Shown: positions 41,677-49,948 of the stretch, one piece after another
Layout of the letters: every line of letters starts with the position of its first letter
Position numbering within the stretch: the first letter of the stretch is position 1
Assembly (NCBI RefSeq): GCF_039929605.1
Contig: NZ_JBDSQX010000017.1
Location: 1-64,000, forward strand
DNA from: Pelomonas sp039929605
Lineage (GTDB): Bacteria > Pseudomonadota > Gammaproteobacteria > Burkholderiales > Burkholderiaceae_C
Length of the DNA: 64,000 nt
Direction: 5' to 3'
Position numbers and translations under genes: made by a program
Notes under the pieces: model-generated
Databases searched by the model: none
Told to the model about the DNA's origin: nothing
Seen by the model: only the letters and a program-made list of their open reading frames with translations

Positions 41677-41706
41677 AGTTTAGCGTCGAGTTATGCTGCG
41701 GTGCAA
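41677..41706 (-). promoter_or_regulatory. Candidate promoter of the anti-SD small RNA
   Basis: On the minus strand TTGCAC (41701-41706), 18 bp, TAAACT (41677-41682); start predicted near 41670, directly at the 5' hairpin. The site lies in the short divergent region before the OsmC-like gene. Confidence 0.5.
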
Positions 41707-41742
41707 TATTTTTCTGTGAACAAATTGGAATTGGCTCCTTAG

Positions 41743-42180
41743 ATGACGATGGAATGCACAGTCAGTTGGCTTGGTTCGGAGGGGCCGAGCGGCATGAGCT
41801 TCGTTGCCGAGACCGGCAGCGGCCATGTATTGACCATGGATGGCGCCCCCGATGGTGGCGGCCGCAACCTGGCGCCGCGGCCGATGGAAACGGTGCTCGC
41901 TGGCACCGGTGGCTGCACGGCCTACGACGTTGTGCTGATCCTGAAGCGTGGCCGCCACGACGTGCGTGGCTGCAAGGTCGTGCTGAAGGCGGAGCGCGCC
42001 ACGAGCGATCCCAAGGTGTTCACGGCAATCCATTTCCACTTCATCGTCAGCGGCAAGGGCCTGAAGCCGGAGACCGTGGAGCGCGCCGTCGCGCTGTCTC
42101 ACGAGAAATACTGCTCCGCGACGGCCATGCTGGCCAAGGCTTCGGCGATCAGCACGTCCTTCGAAGTCGTCGACAGCTGA
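41743..42180 (+). CDS. OsmC-family redox protein
   Basis: 145 residues. OsmC/Ohr fold with the two conserved cysteines, in VLAGTGGCTAYDVVLIL (about Cys 64) and LSHEKYCSATAML (about Cys 125), and the RPMETVLAG approach. Such proteins reduce organic peroxides or handle reactive thiols; this one is closest in pattern to the YhfA subgroup, whose substrate is unknown. No clear ribosome-binding site before ATG 41743; the Met two codons later is an alternative. The stop abuts the coq7 stop (convergent, no gap). Confidence 0.88.
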   Translation: MTMECTVSWLGSEGPSGMSFVAETGSGHVLTMDGAPDGGGRNLAPRPMETVLAGTGGCTAYDVVLILKRGRHDVRGCKVVLKAERATSDPKVFTAIHFHFIVSGKGLKPETVERAVALSHEKYCSATAMLAKASAISTSFEVVDS

Positions 42181-42843
42181 TCAGAAGCGATGGGCCACGG
42201 TCGTCATGACCTTGGCCGCCGCGCGCATCAGGCCGCGCACGGGCGCCGGCAACGGCAACGCACCGGCCGCAAGAGCGGCGTCGGCGTGCTCGGCCTCCTC
42301 GCGCTTCATCTGCTCGACGACGGCCCGCGACGCGGTGTCGCCTTCGGGTAGCCGGTCCAGATGCGAGGCCAGATGGGCTTCGACCTGGCGTTCGGTCTCA
42401 ACTACAAAGCCGAGACTGCGGCGGTCGCCCGACATCCCGGCGAGGCTGCCCCAGGCGAAGGCGCCTGCCCACCAAAGCGGTGCGAGATGGCTGGTATGCG
42501 TGCCGAGATCGACGACGCGCTCGGCCGTCCAGGCCAGGTGATCCAGCTCCTCCTGGGCCGCCTGCTCGAAATGCCGGCGCAGTTCGTCACTGCGGCCAAA
42601 CAGTGCCTGCGATTGATAGAGCGCCTGAGCGCAGATTTCTCCGACGTGGTTGACCCGCATCAGCGCACCGGCTTCCCGTGCTTCGGCGGCGCTTAGCGCG
42701 ATTGACTCATTGCCGACTGCGGGAGACGGACGCCCCGCTCGTGGCGGCGCGAAGACGGTTCGCAGACCGGAATCGAGCGCGCCAAGGAGGCGATCTCCAA
42801 AACTGACGGGGCGGGGAAAGCTTGCGCTTGTGTGCGGTTGCAT
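42181..42843 (-). CDS. coq7: Di-iron demethoxyubiquinone hydroxylase Coq7
   Basis: 220 residues; hydroxylates 2-polyprenyl-3-methyl-6-methoxy-1,4-benzoquinone in ubiquinone biosynthesis. The ferritin-like carboxylate-bridged site is complete: MRVNHVGEI (E69), EELDH (E99, H102), the ETERQVEAH segment (E149-H157) and KREEAEH (E183, H186). Peripheral membrane association is usual. Coq7 replaces UbiF in many betaproteobacteria. The gene starts about 195 bp from the divergent porin gene. Confidence 0.96.
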   Translation of the reverse strand: MQPHTSASFPRPVSFGDRLLGALDSGLRTVFAPPRAGRPSPAVGNESIALSAAEAREAGALMRVNHVGEICAQALYQSQALFGRSDELRRHFEQAAQEELDHLAWTAERVVDLGTHTSHLAPLWWAGAFAWGSLAGMSGDRRSLGFVVETERQVEAHLASHLDRLPEGDTASRAVVEQMKREEAEHADAALAAGALPLPAPVRGLMRAAAKVMTTVAHRF

Positions 42844-42887
42844 TCAGTTAACGATCATTGATATGGCGAAATCGTGACAGGATCTAT

Positions 42888-42905
42888 CGTTGTCCTCGGA
42901 CAACG
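42888..42905. repeat. Inverted repeat in the coq7-porin intergenic region
   Basis: CGTTGTCC-TC-GGACAACG, two perfect 8-bp arms, 45 bp from the coq7 start and 133 bp from the porin start. Symmetry suggests an operator or a leader hairpin; the binding protein is not recognised. Confidence 0.45.
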
Positions 42906-43037
42906 CCAACACACAATTTCATATCCGTAAATTCCCGAGCGGGTCAAACCTGTAGTGGAATACGCGGACTTCCTCACAGGAGGTAAGCCACCGCGCCGTC
43001 TCGGCCGGCGGCTCGGATGAATATCTAGGAGTATCGA

Positions 43038-44075
43038 ATGAAGAAAGCTCTGATTGCCTTGGCCGTCCTCGGTCTGACCGGCGGCGCTGCTGTTGCGCAA
43101 TCCTCCGTCACGTTGTTCGGCGTCATCGATGCCGACATGAAGTACGTCAAAACCGGCTCGCTCAAGCTGAAGAAGCTGGATTCCGGTGGCCTGAACACCA
43201 GCCGTTTCGGTGTCCGCGGCACGGAAGACCTGGGCGGCGGCCTGAAGGCTGGCTTCTGGCTGGAATCCCAAGTTGATGCCGACACCGGTGTCGCTGGTGG
43301 TGGCAGCGCCTTCTGGGGCCGTCGCGCCACGGTCAGCCTGAGCGGCGATTTTGGTGAGGTGCGCCTGGGTCGCAACAAGACCGTCTCGCGCCTGCATCTT
43401 GAAGACTTCGACCCGACCTCGTTTACCGGTCTGGGCAGCGTCAGCGCCGTTTACAGCAACCTGGGCAGCGGCAACGGCACGTCTTTCGGCCGTGCTGACA
43501 ATCTGGCGTCGTATTCCCTCCCCAGCAACCTGGGCGGTTTCTACGGCGGTGTGGATGTCTCGGCCGGTGAAGGTACAGGCACCAACAAGGGCCAATCGGC
43601 TCGTCTGGGCTACAAGGCCGGCCCCCTGCATGTGTCGGGCGCTTACGCCAGCACGTCCAATGCAGCAGACAGCAGCAAGTTCAAGCTGACTTCGGTTGCC
43701 GCAGCTTATGACTTCGGCGGGGTTCGCCCGTCGCTGTCGTACACGGAATCCAAGTACATGTCGCGCAAGCAGCAGATCCTGACGGCTGCCGTGACGGTGC
43801 CGCTGGGCCAGGGCCAACTGATCGCTTCGTTCACGGATGCCAAGGCCAATTCCACGGCTGAGACGTCTGTGGTTGGCTACACCGCGATCGGCGATGCAAA
43901 GTTGTTCGCGATCGGCTATGCCTACAACCTGTCCAAGCGTACTGCGCTGTACACGACGTTCTCGCAACTCGACAACGATGGCGCTGCGCGCTTCACCGTC
44001 TCGGGTGCTCCGGCAGCAACCGCTGGCGGCCAGAAGTCCACCGGCTTCGACGTCGGCGTCCGCCACAGCTTCTGA
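43038..44075 (+). CDS. Gram-negative general porin (porin 1)
   Basis: 345 residues. Signal peptide ending GGAAVAQ, then the betaproteobacterial porin opening SSVTLFGVIDADMKY, LNTSRFGVRGTEDLGGGLKAG, WGRRATVSLSGDFGEVRLGR, and the terminal strand GFDVGVRHSF with the C-terminal Phe needed for Bam insertion. A trimeric 16-strand barrel is expected. AGGAG lies six bases before the ATG. A 194-bp leader holds an inverted repeat, an unused AGGAGGT and a three-codon frame. Confidence 0.95.
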   Translation: MKKALIALAVLGLTGGAAVAQSSVTLFGVIDADMKYVKTGSLKLKKLDSGGLNTSRFGVRGTEDLGGGLKAGFWLESQVDADTGVAGGGSAFWGRRATVSLSGDFGEVRLGRNKTVSRLHLEDFDPTSFTGLGSVSAVYSNLGSGNGTSFGRADNLASYSLPSNLGGFYGGVDVSAGEGTGTNKGQSARLGYKAGPLHVSGAYASTSNAADSSKFKLTSVAAAYDFGGVRPSLSYTESKYMSRKQQILTAAVTVPLGQGQLIASFTDAKANSTAETSVVGYTAIGDAKLFAIGYAYNLSKRTALYTTFSQLDNDGAARFTVSGAPAATAGGQKSTGFDVGVRHSF

Positions 44076-44112
44076 TCAAGACGCCGCGACTTCTCAGTCG
44101 CGGCCGGTCACG

Positions 44113-44139
44113 CAAGCCGCCTTCGGGCGGCTTTTTTTG
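44113..44139 (+). terminator. Intrinsic terminator of porin 1
   Basis: AGCCGCC-TTCG-GGCGGCT followed by seven T. A second stem, CCGCGACT / AGTCGCGG, lies just upstream (44083-44102). Confidence 0.95.
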
Positions 44140-44294
44140 TGCGCCCAGCATGGGTGCACTCTGCTGCAAGCGCTGCGAGGGTCAGTTTGGGGCGCGGGGA
44201 AGCCATGTGGGTAAGGAACAACAGGGGTAGCGCCCCGAGGCAGTGCTTCGCTGAGAATAAGGTGGTTCACTTTTCTTCGCAGGAGACAACCTTG

Positions 44295-45362
44295 ATGAAA
44301 AAAGCTACTTTGGCCCTCGCCATTCTGGCCGCCAGCACTTCCGCCGCCTGGGCTCAATCCAGCGTGACCCTGTATGGCATCGTGGACGCAGCAGCGCGTT
44401 ACACGACCAATGCCAACCCCGGGCAATCCGACAAGCAACTCGTCCCGGGTGGCATGTCGCAAAGCCGCCTCGGTGTGAATATCGTTGAAGACATGGGCGG
44501 CGGCCTCAAGGCACTCGCGAACATGGAGCACCGCTTCAATTCGGACACGGGCGTGACGTCCTCGCCAACCGATTTCTGGCGCCAGGCCTGGGTTGGCCTG
44601 CAGTCCAGCGAATTCGGTCAGATTCGCCTTGGCCGCCAATACAACGTCCTGTTCGACGTCTACACGTCGACGTACGCGTCCTTCCGCTACTCGCCCTACA
44701 TCGAGGCGTACAAGCCCGAAATCGGCCTGTCTGCCGGCGCACGCCAGGACAACATGGTCAAGTATCTGGCGCAGTTCGGGAACGTCTATGCCGAGCTCTC
44801 GATGTCCGCCGGCGAAGGCAACTCGCAGAACAAGTCCGAAGGTGGGCTGCTGCGTTACGCCGATGGCACCTTTGGATTCGGCGGCGCTTACCTGCAGGTG
44901 ACCGACACGACCGGCAAGAAGGTCAAGGCCACGACGATCGGCGGCTCTTATACCGCTGGCCCGCTGTACGTGAGTCTGGCCTGGGCGCAGAACAAGTTCG
45001 ACACCGGCAGCCTGCTGCAGGCGGGTTACACCAGCGGCATGCTGAATGCGCAGAGCGCCGTCAATGCAGCCGGCAACAGCGTCTCCAAGCGTGAGATGTG
45101 GTCCGGTGGTGCGACGTATCAACTGACGACGCAGCTGAATCTGGGCGCTCATTACTGGCACGCGACCCAGACGCATCAGCTGGCTTCGCTGCCCGGCACC
45201 AGCAAGGCCGACTTCTTCGCGGCTGTTGCTGACTACGCTTTCTCCAAGCGTACCGATGCTTACCTGGAAGTGGACTACACCAAGTTCAACGGCGCCGTGG
45301 CGTACCTGAACGGCGCTCAAAAGCGCGGTGGTGCCATGGTGGGCCTGCGTCACCGTTTCTGA
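44295..45362 (+). CDS. Gram-negative general porin (porin 2)
   Basis: 355 residues from ATG 44295 with AGGAGA eight bases upstream. Signal peptide ending ASTSAAWAQ, mature SSVTLYGIVDAAARYT, then SQSRLGVNIVEDMGGGLKAL, DFWRQAWVGLQSSEFGQIRLGRQ, and the terminal AMVGLRHRF. Paralogue of porin 1 (same opening and EDxGGGLKA segment) but clearly diverged, notably in the loop region after LGRQ, so channel selectivity may differ. It has its own leader and terminator; the two porins need not be co-expressed. Confidence 0.95.
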   Translation: MKKATLALAILAASTSAAWAQSSVTLYGIVDAAARYTTNANPGQSDKQLVPGGMSQSRLGVNIVEDMGGGLKALANMEHRFNSDTGVTSSPTDFWRQAWVGLQSSEFGQIRLGRQYNVLFDVYTSTYASFRYSPYIEAYKPEIGLSAGARQDNMVKYLAQFGNVYAELSMSAGEGNSQNKSEGGLLRYADGTFGFGGAYLQVTDTTGKKVKATTIGGSYTAGPLYVSLAWAQNKFDTGSLLQAGYTSGMLNAQSAVNAAGNSVSKREMWSGGATYQLTTQLNLGAHYWHATQTHQLASLPGTSKADFFAAVADYAFSKRTDAYLEVDYTKFNGAVAYLNGAQKRGGAMVGLRHRF

Positions 45363-45399
45363 TCGACAAAGACAGGCGTTAAGCCTGTTCGCTCAGTCC

Positions 45400-45427
45400 A
45401 ACGGGCCGCGTCAGCGGCCCGTTTTTA
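45400..45427 (+). terminator. Intrinsic terminator of porin 2
   Basis: AACGGGCCGC-GTCA-GCGGCCCGTT followed by TTT. An extra stem, ACAGGC / GCCTGT, precedes it (45372-45388), the same two-hairpin layout as after porin 1. Confidence 0.94.
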
Positions 45428-45542
45428 TTGTTGGCATCGCTCTTGCCCGTCTAGGGCTTTCCCGGAAGTCCGGCCCGCCGGTCTTCGCCATGATCGCGCC
45501 ACCCTGCGCACCGCGGCATCGGTCCACGCCACTCGAAGCTTC

Positions 45543-46520
45543 ATGCTGGTTTTCATCCTCCGCCGATTGGCTCAGGCCGTCGTTGTCATGCTCTCGGTCG
45601 CCTTCATTGCCTTCATGCTGTTCCAGTATGTCGGTGACCCGGTCACGAACCTGCTGGGTCAGGACGCGACGGAGGAGCAGCGCGTCACACTGCGCAAGGA
45701 CCTCGGTCTGGATCAGCCCTTCCCGGTGCAATTTGCACGTTTCGCCGTCAATGCGGCGCAGGGCGAGTTCGGCATCAGCCTGCGTCAGGGCCGCAAGGTG
45801 TCCAGCCTCATCGTCGAGCGCTTTCCGGCGACGCTGGAACTCGCTCTCGTCGCTGGCCTGATTGCGCTTGGCTTCGGCATCCCGCTTGGTGTCTATGCCG
45901 CCCTGCGGCGCGGCAAGGCGAGTGCGCAGTTGCTGATGACCGGCACGCTGTTCGGCGTCAGCCTGCCCAACTTCGTCATCGGCATCGTGCTGATCTGGGT
46001 GTTTGCGGTGGAGCTGAAGTGGCTGCCCAGCTTTGGCCGCGGCGAGGTGGTGGACATCGGTGGCTGGACCTCGGGCCTGCTGACGCGCGATGGCCTGCTG
46101 CATCTGATCTTGCCTGCCTTCACGCTGTCGGCCTTTCAGCTCACGCTGATCATGCGGTTGGTGCGCGCCGAGATGCTTGAGGTGCTGCGCACCGACTACA
46201 TCCGTTTCGCGCGCGCCCGTGGGTTGACCAACCGCAGCGTCTACTTCGGCCATGCGTTGAAGAACACGCTGGTGCCGGTCATCACCATCACCGGCCTGCA
46301 ACTCGGCTCGCTGATCGCCTTCGCCATCATCACCGAGCAGGTCTTCCAGTGGCCCGGCATGGGCCTGCTCTTCATCCAGGCCGTGCAGTTCGCTGACATC
46401 CCCGTCATGGCGGCCTACCTCTGCTTGATCTCGCTGATCTTCGTCGTCATCAACCTCGGCGTGGATCTCCTCTATTTCGCCGTCGACCCGCGCCTGCGCG
46501 TCGAGGGCAAGGCGCACTGA
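45543..46520 (+). CDS. dppB: Dipeptide/oligopeptide ABC transporter permease (DppB-like)
   Basis: 325 residues with the DppB/OppB pattern: N-terminal helix LVFILRRLAQAVVVMLSVAF, long periplasmic loop with YVGDPVTNLLGQDATEEQR, five further helices, and the cytoplasmic EAA loop RAEMLEVLRTDYIRFARARGL that docks the ATPase. First gene of a four-gene operon (gap 9 bp to dppC). No substrate-binding protein gene precedes it; the upstream neighbours are porins. Peptide uptake is the family default, but nickel or other small molecules are possible. Confidence 0.9.
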   Translation: MLVFILRRLAQAVVVMLSVAFIAFMLFQYVGDPVTNLLGQDATEEQRVTLRKDLGLDQPFPVQFARFAVNAAQGEFGISLRQGRKVSSLIVERFPATLELALVAGLIALGFGIPLGVYAALRRGKASAQLLMTGTLFGVSLPNFVIGIVLIWVFAVELKWLPSFGRGEVVDIGGWTSGLLTRDGLLHLILPAFTLSAFQLTLIMRLVRAEMLEVLRTDYIRFARARGLTNRSVYFGHALKNTLVPVITITGLQLGSLIAFAIITEQVFQWPGMGLLFIQAVQFADIPVMAAYLCLISLIFVVINLGVDLLYFAVDPRLRVEGKAH

Positions 46521-46529
46521 ACACACACG

Positions 46530-47474
46530 ATGGCAGTCGACGCCAATCCCAATGCCACGCCGTCGGCCTCCGCGCTACGCGGCTTTTTCGACGGCGACGT
46601 CTGGCACTCTTTCCGCTCGTCACCCGTGGCGATGCTGGCGGCCGCCATCACGCTGATCTGCTTCATCTGCGCGCTGTTTGCCGAGGTTGTCGCGCCGCAC
46701 AACCCGTTCGACCTGGCGACGCTGGAGCTGATGGACTCGCTGAAGGCCCCCGCCTGGATCAGCGGCGGCGAGACGAAGTACCTGCTCGGCACGGATGGCC
46801 AGGGCCGCGACATCCTGTCGGCGCTGATGTACGGCGCACGCATTTCGCTGCTCGTCGGCATCGCCTCGGTGCTGCTGTCCATCGTCATCGGCGTCAGCCT
46901 GGGGTTGCTGGCAGGCTTTCTAGGCGGGCGGACCGACGCCTTCGTCATGCGCATCTGCGACGTGATGCTGTCCTTCCCGTCCATCCTGGTCGCGCTGATG
47001 ATCAGCGGCGTGGGTCGCAGCCTGTTCCCCAATGCGCCCGACGCGCTGGCCTTCGTCGTGCTCGTGCTGGCCATCTCGCTGACGGGCTGGGTGCAGTACG
47101 CGCGCACCGTGCGCGGCTCGACGCTGGTGGAGCGCAACAAGGAGTACGTGCAGGCGGCCCGCGTCATCGGTGTCGGGTCTTTCCGCATCATGCGCCGCCA
47201 CGTGCTGCCCAATGTGCTCGGGCCGGTGCTGGTGCTCGCCACCATCCAGATCGCCTCGGCCATCATCACGGAGGCGACGCTGTCCTTCCTCGGTGTCGGC
47301 GTGCCGGTCACCAGCCCGTCGCTGGGCACGCTGATCCGCAACGGCAATGACTATCTGTTCTCGGGCGAATGGTGGATCACCGCCTGGCCCAGCCTGACGC
47401 TCGTGCTGATCACGCTCAGCGTGAACCTGCTGGGCGACTGGCTGCGCGACGCGCTCAACCCGAGGCTGCGTTGA
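46530..47474 (+). CDS. dppC: Dipeptide/oligopeptide ABC transporter permease (DppC-like)
   Basis: 314 residues. N-terminal OppC_N segment (DGDVWHSFRSSPVAMLAAAI), GTDGQGRDILSALMYGARISL, and EAA loop ERNKEYVQAARVIGVGSFRI in a six-helix permease ending LGDWLRDALNPRLR. It forms the channel with DppB. The stop shares its last base with the dppD start (TGATG). Confidence 0.92.
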   Translation: MAVDANPNATPSASALRGFFDGDVWHSFRSSPVAMLAAAITLICFICALFAEVVAPHNPFDLATLELMDSLKAPAWISGGETKYLLGTDGQGRDILSALMYGARISLLVGIASVLLSIVIGVSLGLLAGFLGGRTDAFVMRICDVMLSFPSILVALMISGVGRSLFPNAPDALAFVVLVLAISLTGWVQYARTVRGSTLVERNKEYVQAARVIGVGSFRIMRRHVLPNVLGPVLVLATIQIASAIITEATLSFLGVGVPVTSPSLGTLIRNGNDYLFSGEWWITAWPSLTLVLITLSVNLLGDWLRDALNPRLR

Positions 47475-48460
47475 TGGCGATGACCGCTCCCTTGCTTGAA
47501 GTCAGCCACCTGCGCGTGGAGTTCCCGACCCGCCACGGCACGCTGCTGGCGCTGGACGACATCTCCTTCTCGATTGCGCCCGGCGAGATCCTCGGCGTCG
47601 TCGGCGAATCCGGCGCCGGCAAGTCGCTGACCGGCGCGGCCATCATCGGCCTGCTGGACCCGCCGGGCCGCATCGCTGCCGGTGAGATCAGATTGGCGGG
47701 CCGGCGCATCGACAACCTGCCCTACGAGCAGATGCGCCGCGTGCGTGGCCGCGAGATCGGGGCCGTCTTCCAGGACCCGCTGACCTCACTGAACCCGCTC
47801 TACACGGTCGGCCACCAACTCGTCGAGACCATCACGACCCACCTCGACCTGACGGCGTCGCAGGCCCGCAAGCGCGCGGTCGAACTGCTCGCCTCCACCG
47901 GCATCCCGGCGCCCGAGGCGCGCATCGACCACTTCCCGCACCAGTTCTCCGGCGGCATGCGCCAGCGCGTCGTCATCGCGTTGGCGCTGGCGGCCGAGCC
48001 CAAGCTCATCGTTGCCGACGAGCCGACGACGGCGCTCGACGTGTCCATCCAGGCGCAGATCATTGCGCTGCTCAAAAAGGTCTGCAAAGACCAGGGCGCG
48101 GCCGTCATGCTGGTCACGCACGACATGGGCGTCATCGCGGAAACCTGCGACCGTGTCGCCGTCATGTACGCGGGCCGCATCGCCGAGATCGGGCCTGTCG
48201 CCGACGTCATCCACCGCCCGGCCCACCCCTACACCGTCGGCCTGATGGGCTCCATCCCCGCCATGGACGAGGACCGCGAGCGCCTGCTGCAGATCGATGG
48301 CTCCATGCCTCGGCTAACGGCTATCCCGCCGGGCTGCGCCTTCAACCCGCGCTGCAGCCGCGTCGTCGAACGCTGCCGCGCCGAGCGGCCCGATCTGGCC
48401 TCGGTCGGCGCGACGAGCGCCGCCTGCTGGCGCCCCGTGACCGTGGAGGTGGCGCGATGA
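47474..48460 (+). CDS. dppD: Oligopeptide ABC transporter ATPase (DppD-like)
   Basis: 328 residues from ATG 47474. Walker A GESGAGKS, Q-loop FQDPLTSLNPLY, signature FSGGMRQR, Walker B LIVADEPT, H-loop VTHDM, and the oligopeptide-specific C-terminal extension with GCAFNPRCSRVVERC, which binds an Fe-S cluster in some homologues. It energises transport together with DppF. It overlaps dppC by 1 bp and dppF by 4 bp (ATGA). Confidence 0.93.
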   Translation: MAMTAPLLEVSHLRVEFPTRHGTLLALDDISFSIAPGEILGVVGESGAGKSLTGAAIIGLLDPPGRIAAGEIRLAGRRIDNLPYEQMRRVRGREIGAVFQDPLTSLNPLYTVGHQLVETITTHLDLTASQARKRAVELLASTGIPAPEARIDHFPHQFSGGMRQRVVIALALAAEPKLIVADEPTTALDVSIQAQIIALLKKVCKDQGAAVMLVTHDMGVIAETCDRVAVMYAGRIAEIGPVADVIHRPAHPYTVGLMGSIPAMDEDRERLLQIDGSMPRLTAIPPGCAFNPRCSRVVERCRAERPDLASVGATSAACWRPVTVEVAR

Positions 48461-49452
48461 GCCAGCCACTCGTCGAGGTACACGACCTCGCCAAGATCTT
48501 TGACGTGTCGCCGCCGTGGCTGAACCGCGTCGTTGAGCGCAAGCCCAAGGCCTTCGTGCATGCGGTCGACGGCGTCTCCTTCGCCATCGAGCGCGGCAAG
48601 ACACTCGCGCTGGTCGGTGAAAGCGGCTGCGGCAAGAGCACGGTCGCGCGGCTGCTGGTCGGCCTTTACGGTGCGACACGCGGCTCGGTGAGCTTTGACG
48701 GCGAAGACATCGTCAAGACGCTGGCCGGCGCCGGCGCGGGCCCCCTGCGGCGACGCATGCAGATGATCTTCCAGGACCCGTATGCGTCACTGAACCCGCG
48801 CTGGAAGGTGCTGTACATCGTCGCCGAGCCGCTGCGAGAGCATGGCCTCGTGAAGGGCGATGCCGAGGCCCGCCGACGTGTCGGCGAGCTGCTGAGCTCG
48901 GTCGGCCTGAACCCGGCCGACGCCGAGAAGTTCCCGCACCAGTTCTCCGGCGGCCAGCGCCAGCGGATCTCGATTGCGCGGGCGCTGGCGACGAATCCGG
49001 AGTTCCTCGTCTGCGACGAACCGACCTCGGCGCTGGATGTGTCTGTGCAGGCCCAGGTCCTCAACATCATGAAGGACCTGCAGCGCGAGAAGGGCCTGAC
49101 CTATCTCTTCATCTCGCACAACTTGGCCGTCGTGCGCCATGTGGCGGACCAGGTCGGCGTCATGTACCTCGGCCGGCTTGTCGAGGTGGCGGGCAAGGCC
49201 GAGCTGTTCGCGCAGCCGAAGCATCCGTACACGCGCATGTTGCTGGATGCCATTCCCGACATTCACATGACCGGACGCGCGCGCACGCCGGTGCAGGGCG
49301 AGGTGCCCAACCCACTCAACCCGCCCAGCGGCTGCAGCTTCCATCCGCGCTGCCCGCTGGCGAACGCGCGCTGCATGGCAGAGCGGCCGGCGTTGTTGGA
49401 GATCAGCGGTGTGCGCGTGGCCTGCCACGCGGTGGAAGAGCGCAGGGCTTAG
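48457..49452 (+). CDS. dppF: Oligopeptide ABC transporter ATPase (DppF-like)
   Basis: 331 residues. Walker A GESGCGKS, Q-loop FQDPYASLNPRW, signature FSGGQRQR, Walker B LVCDEPTSALD, H-loop ISHNL, and C-terminal GCSFHPRCPLANARC. Second ATPase of the heterodimer. Its stop overlaps the stop of the convergent lptM gene by two bases. Confidence 0.93.
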   Translation: MSQPLVEVHDLAKIFDVSPPWLNRVVERKPKAFVHAVDGVSFAIERGKTLALVGESGCGKSTVARLLVGLYGATRGSVSFDGEDIVKTLAGAGAGPLRRRMQMIFQDPYASLNPRWKVLYIVAEPLREHGLVKGDAEARRRVGELLSSVGLNPADAEKFPHQFSGGQRQRISIARALATNPEFLVCDEPTSALDVSVQAQVLNIMKDLQREKGLTYLFISHNLAVVRHVADQVGVMYLGRLVEVAGKAELFAQPKHPYTRMLLDAIPDIHMTGRARTPVQGEVPNPLNPPSGCSFHPRCPLANARCMAERPALLEISGVRVACHAVEERRA

Positions 49453-49598
49453 CGCGCCGGTGCCGAGGACGGCGACGAGGCCGAGGCGGCTGATTTGGGC
49501 AGCGTCAACGGCCCCTTTTGTCCACAACCCGCAAGGGCGGTAAGGGTGATCAGCAGCGCTGCAAAGCGCCCACCTACACTGACGGCTGTCTTGTTCAT
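49449..49598 (-). CDS. lptM: LPS translocon maturation chaperone LptM (YifL-like lipoprotein)
   Basis: A 49-residue gene easily missed. On the minus strand, ATG 49598 gives NKTAVSVGGRFAALLITLTA with lipobox LAGC, then the family's hallmark CGQKGPLTLP and an Ala/Ser-rich tail. In E. coli LptM mimics LPS and promotes disulfide-dependent assembly of the LptD/E translocon in the outer membrane. Only 11 bp separate its start from the divergent cyaY start. The usual downstream partner lysA is absent; the dpp operon converges on it instead. Confidence 0.9.
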   Translation of the reverse strand: MNKTAVSVGGRFAALLITLTALAGCGQKGPLTLPKSAASASSPSSAPAR

Positions 49599-49609
49599 CC
49601 GCCCAGTTT

Positions 49610-49942
49610 ATGTCCCTGTCCGACGCCGATTACCTCACCAAGGCCCACGCGCTGCTTGCCCATATCGAGGCGCAGATCGACGCCTGGCTGGACGAAGACG
49701 TGGTTGACATCGACACCCACAGAACGGGCGGCTTGCTGGAACTCAGCATGCCGGGCGGCAGCAAGATCGTGCTGAACACCCAGCCGCCGCTGCAGGAGCT
49801 CTGGCTGGCTGCGCGCTCGGGGGGCTTTCACTACAAGTGGGACGGCGCTCAGTGGGTGGACCGCGAGGGCCAGGAGTTCCTCGCGCGGCTGTCGCGCTGC
49901 GCGAGCGAGCAGGCCGGCCAAGCGCTGACGTTCAGCGCTTGA
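49610..49942 (+). CDS. cyaY: Frataxin homologue CyaY
   Basis: 110 residues with frataxin features: acidic N-terminal helix (LLAHIEAQIDAWLDEDVVDID), LLELSMPGGSKIVLNTQPPL, the invariant ELWLAARSGGFHYKWDG and a C-terminal helix. It binds iron and modulates IscS during Fe-S cluster assembly. It converges with the PBP1A gene, 6 bp apart, and its promoter must lie inside lptM. Confidence 0.95.
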   Translation: MSLSDADYLTKAHALLAHIEAQIDAWLDEDVVDIDTHRTGGLLELSMPGGSKIVLNTQPPLQELWLAARSGGFHYKWDGAQWVDREGQEFLARLSRCASEQAGQALTFSA

Positions 49943-49948
49943 TCCTCA

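Noticed and set aside
45411..46526. 371-residue minus-strand open frame opposite dppB
   Set aside because: His/Asp/Gln-rich antisense shadow; dppB has all permease features.
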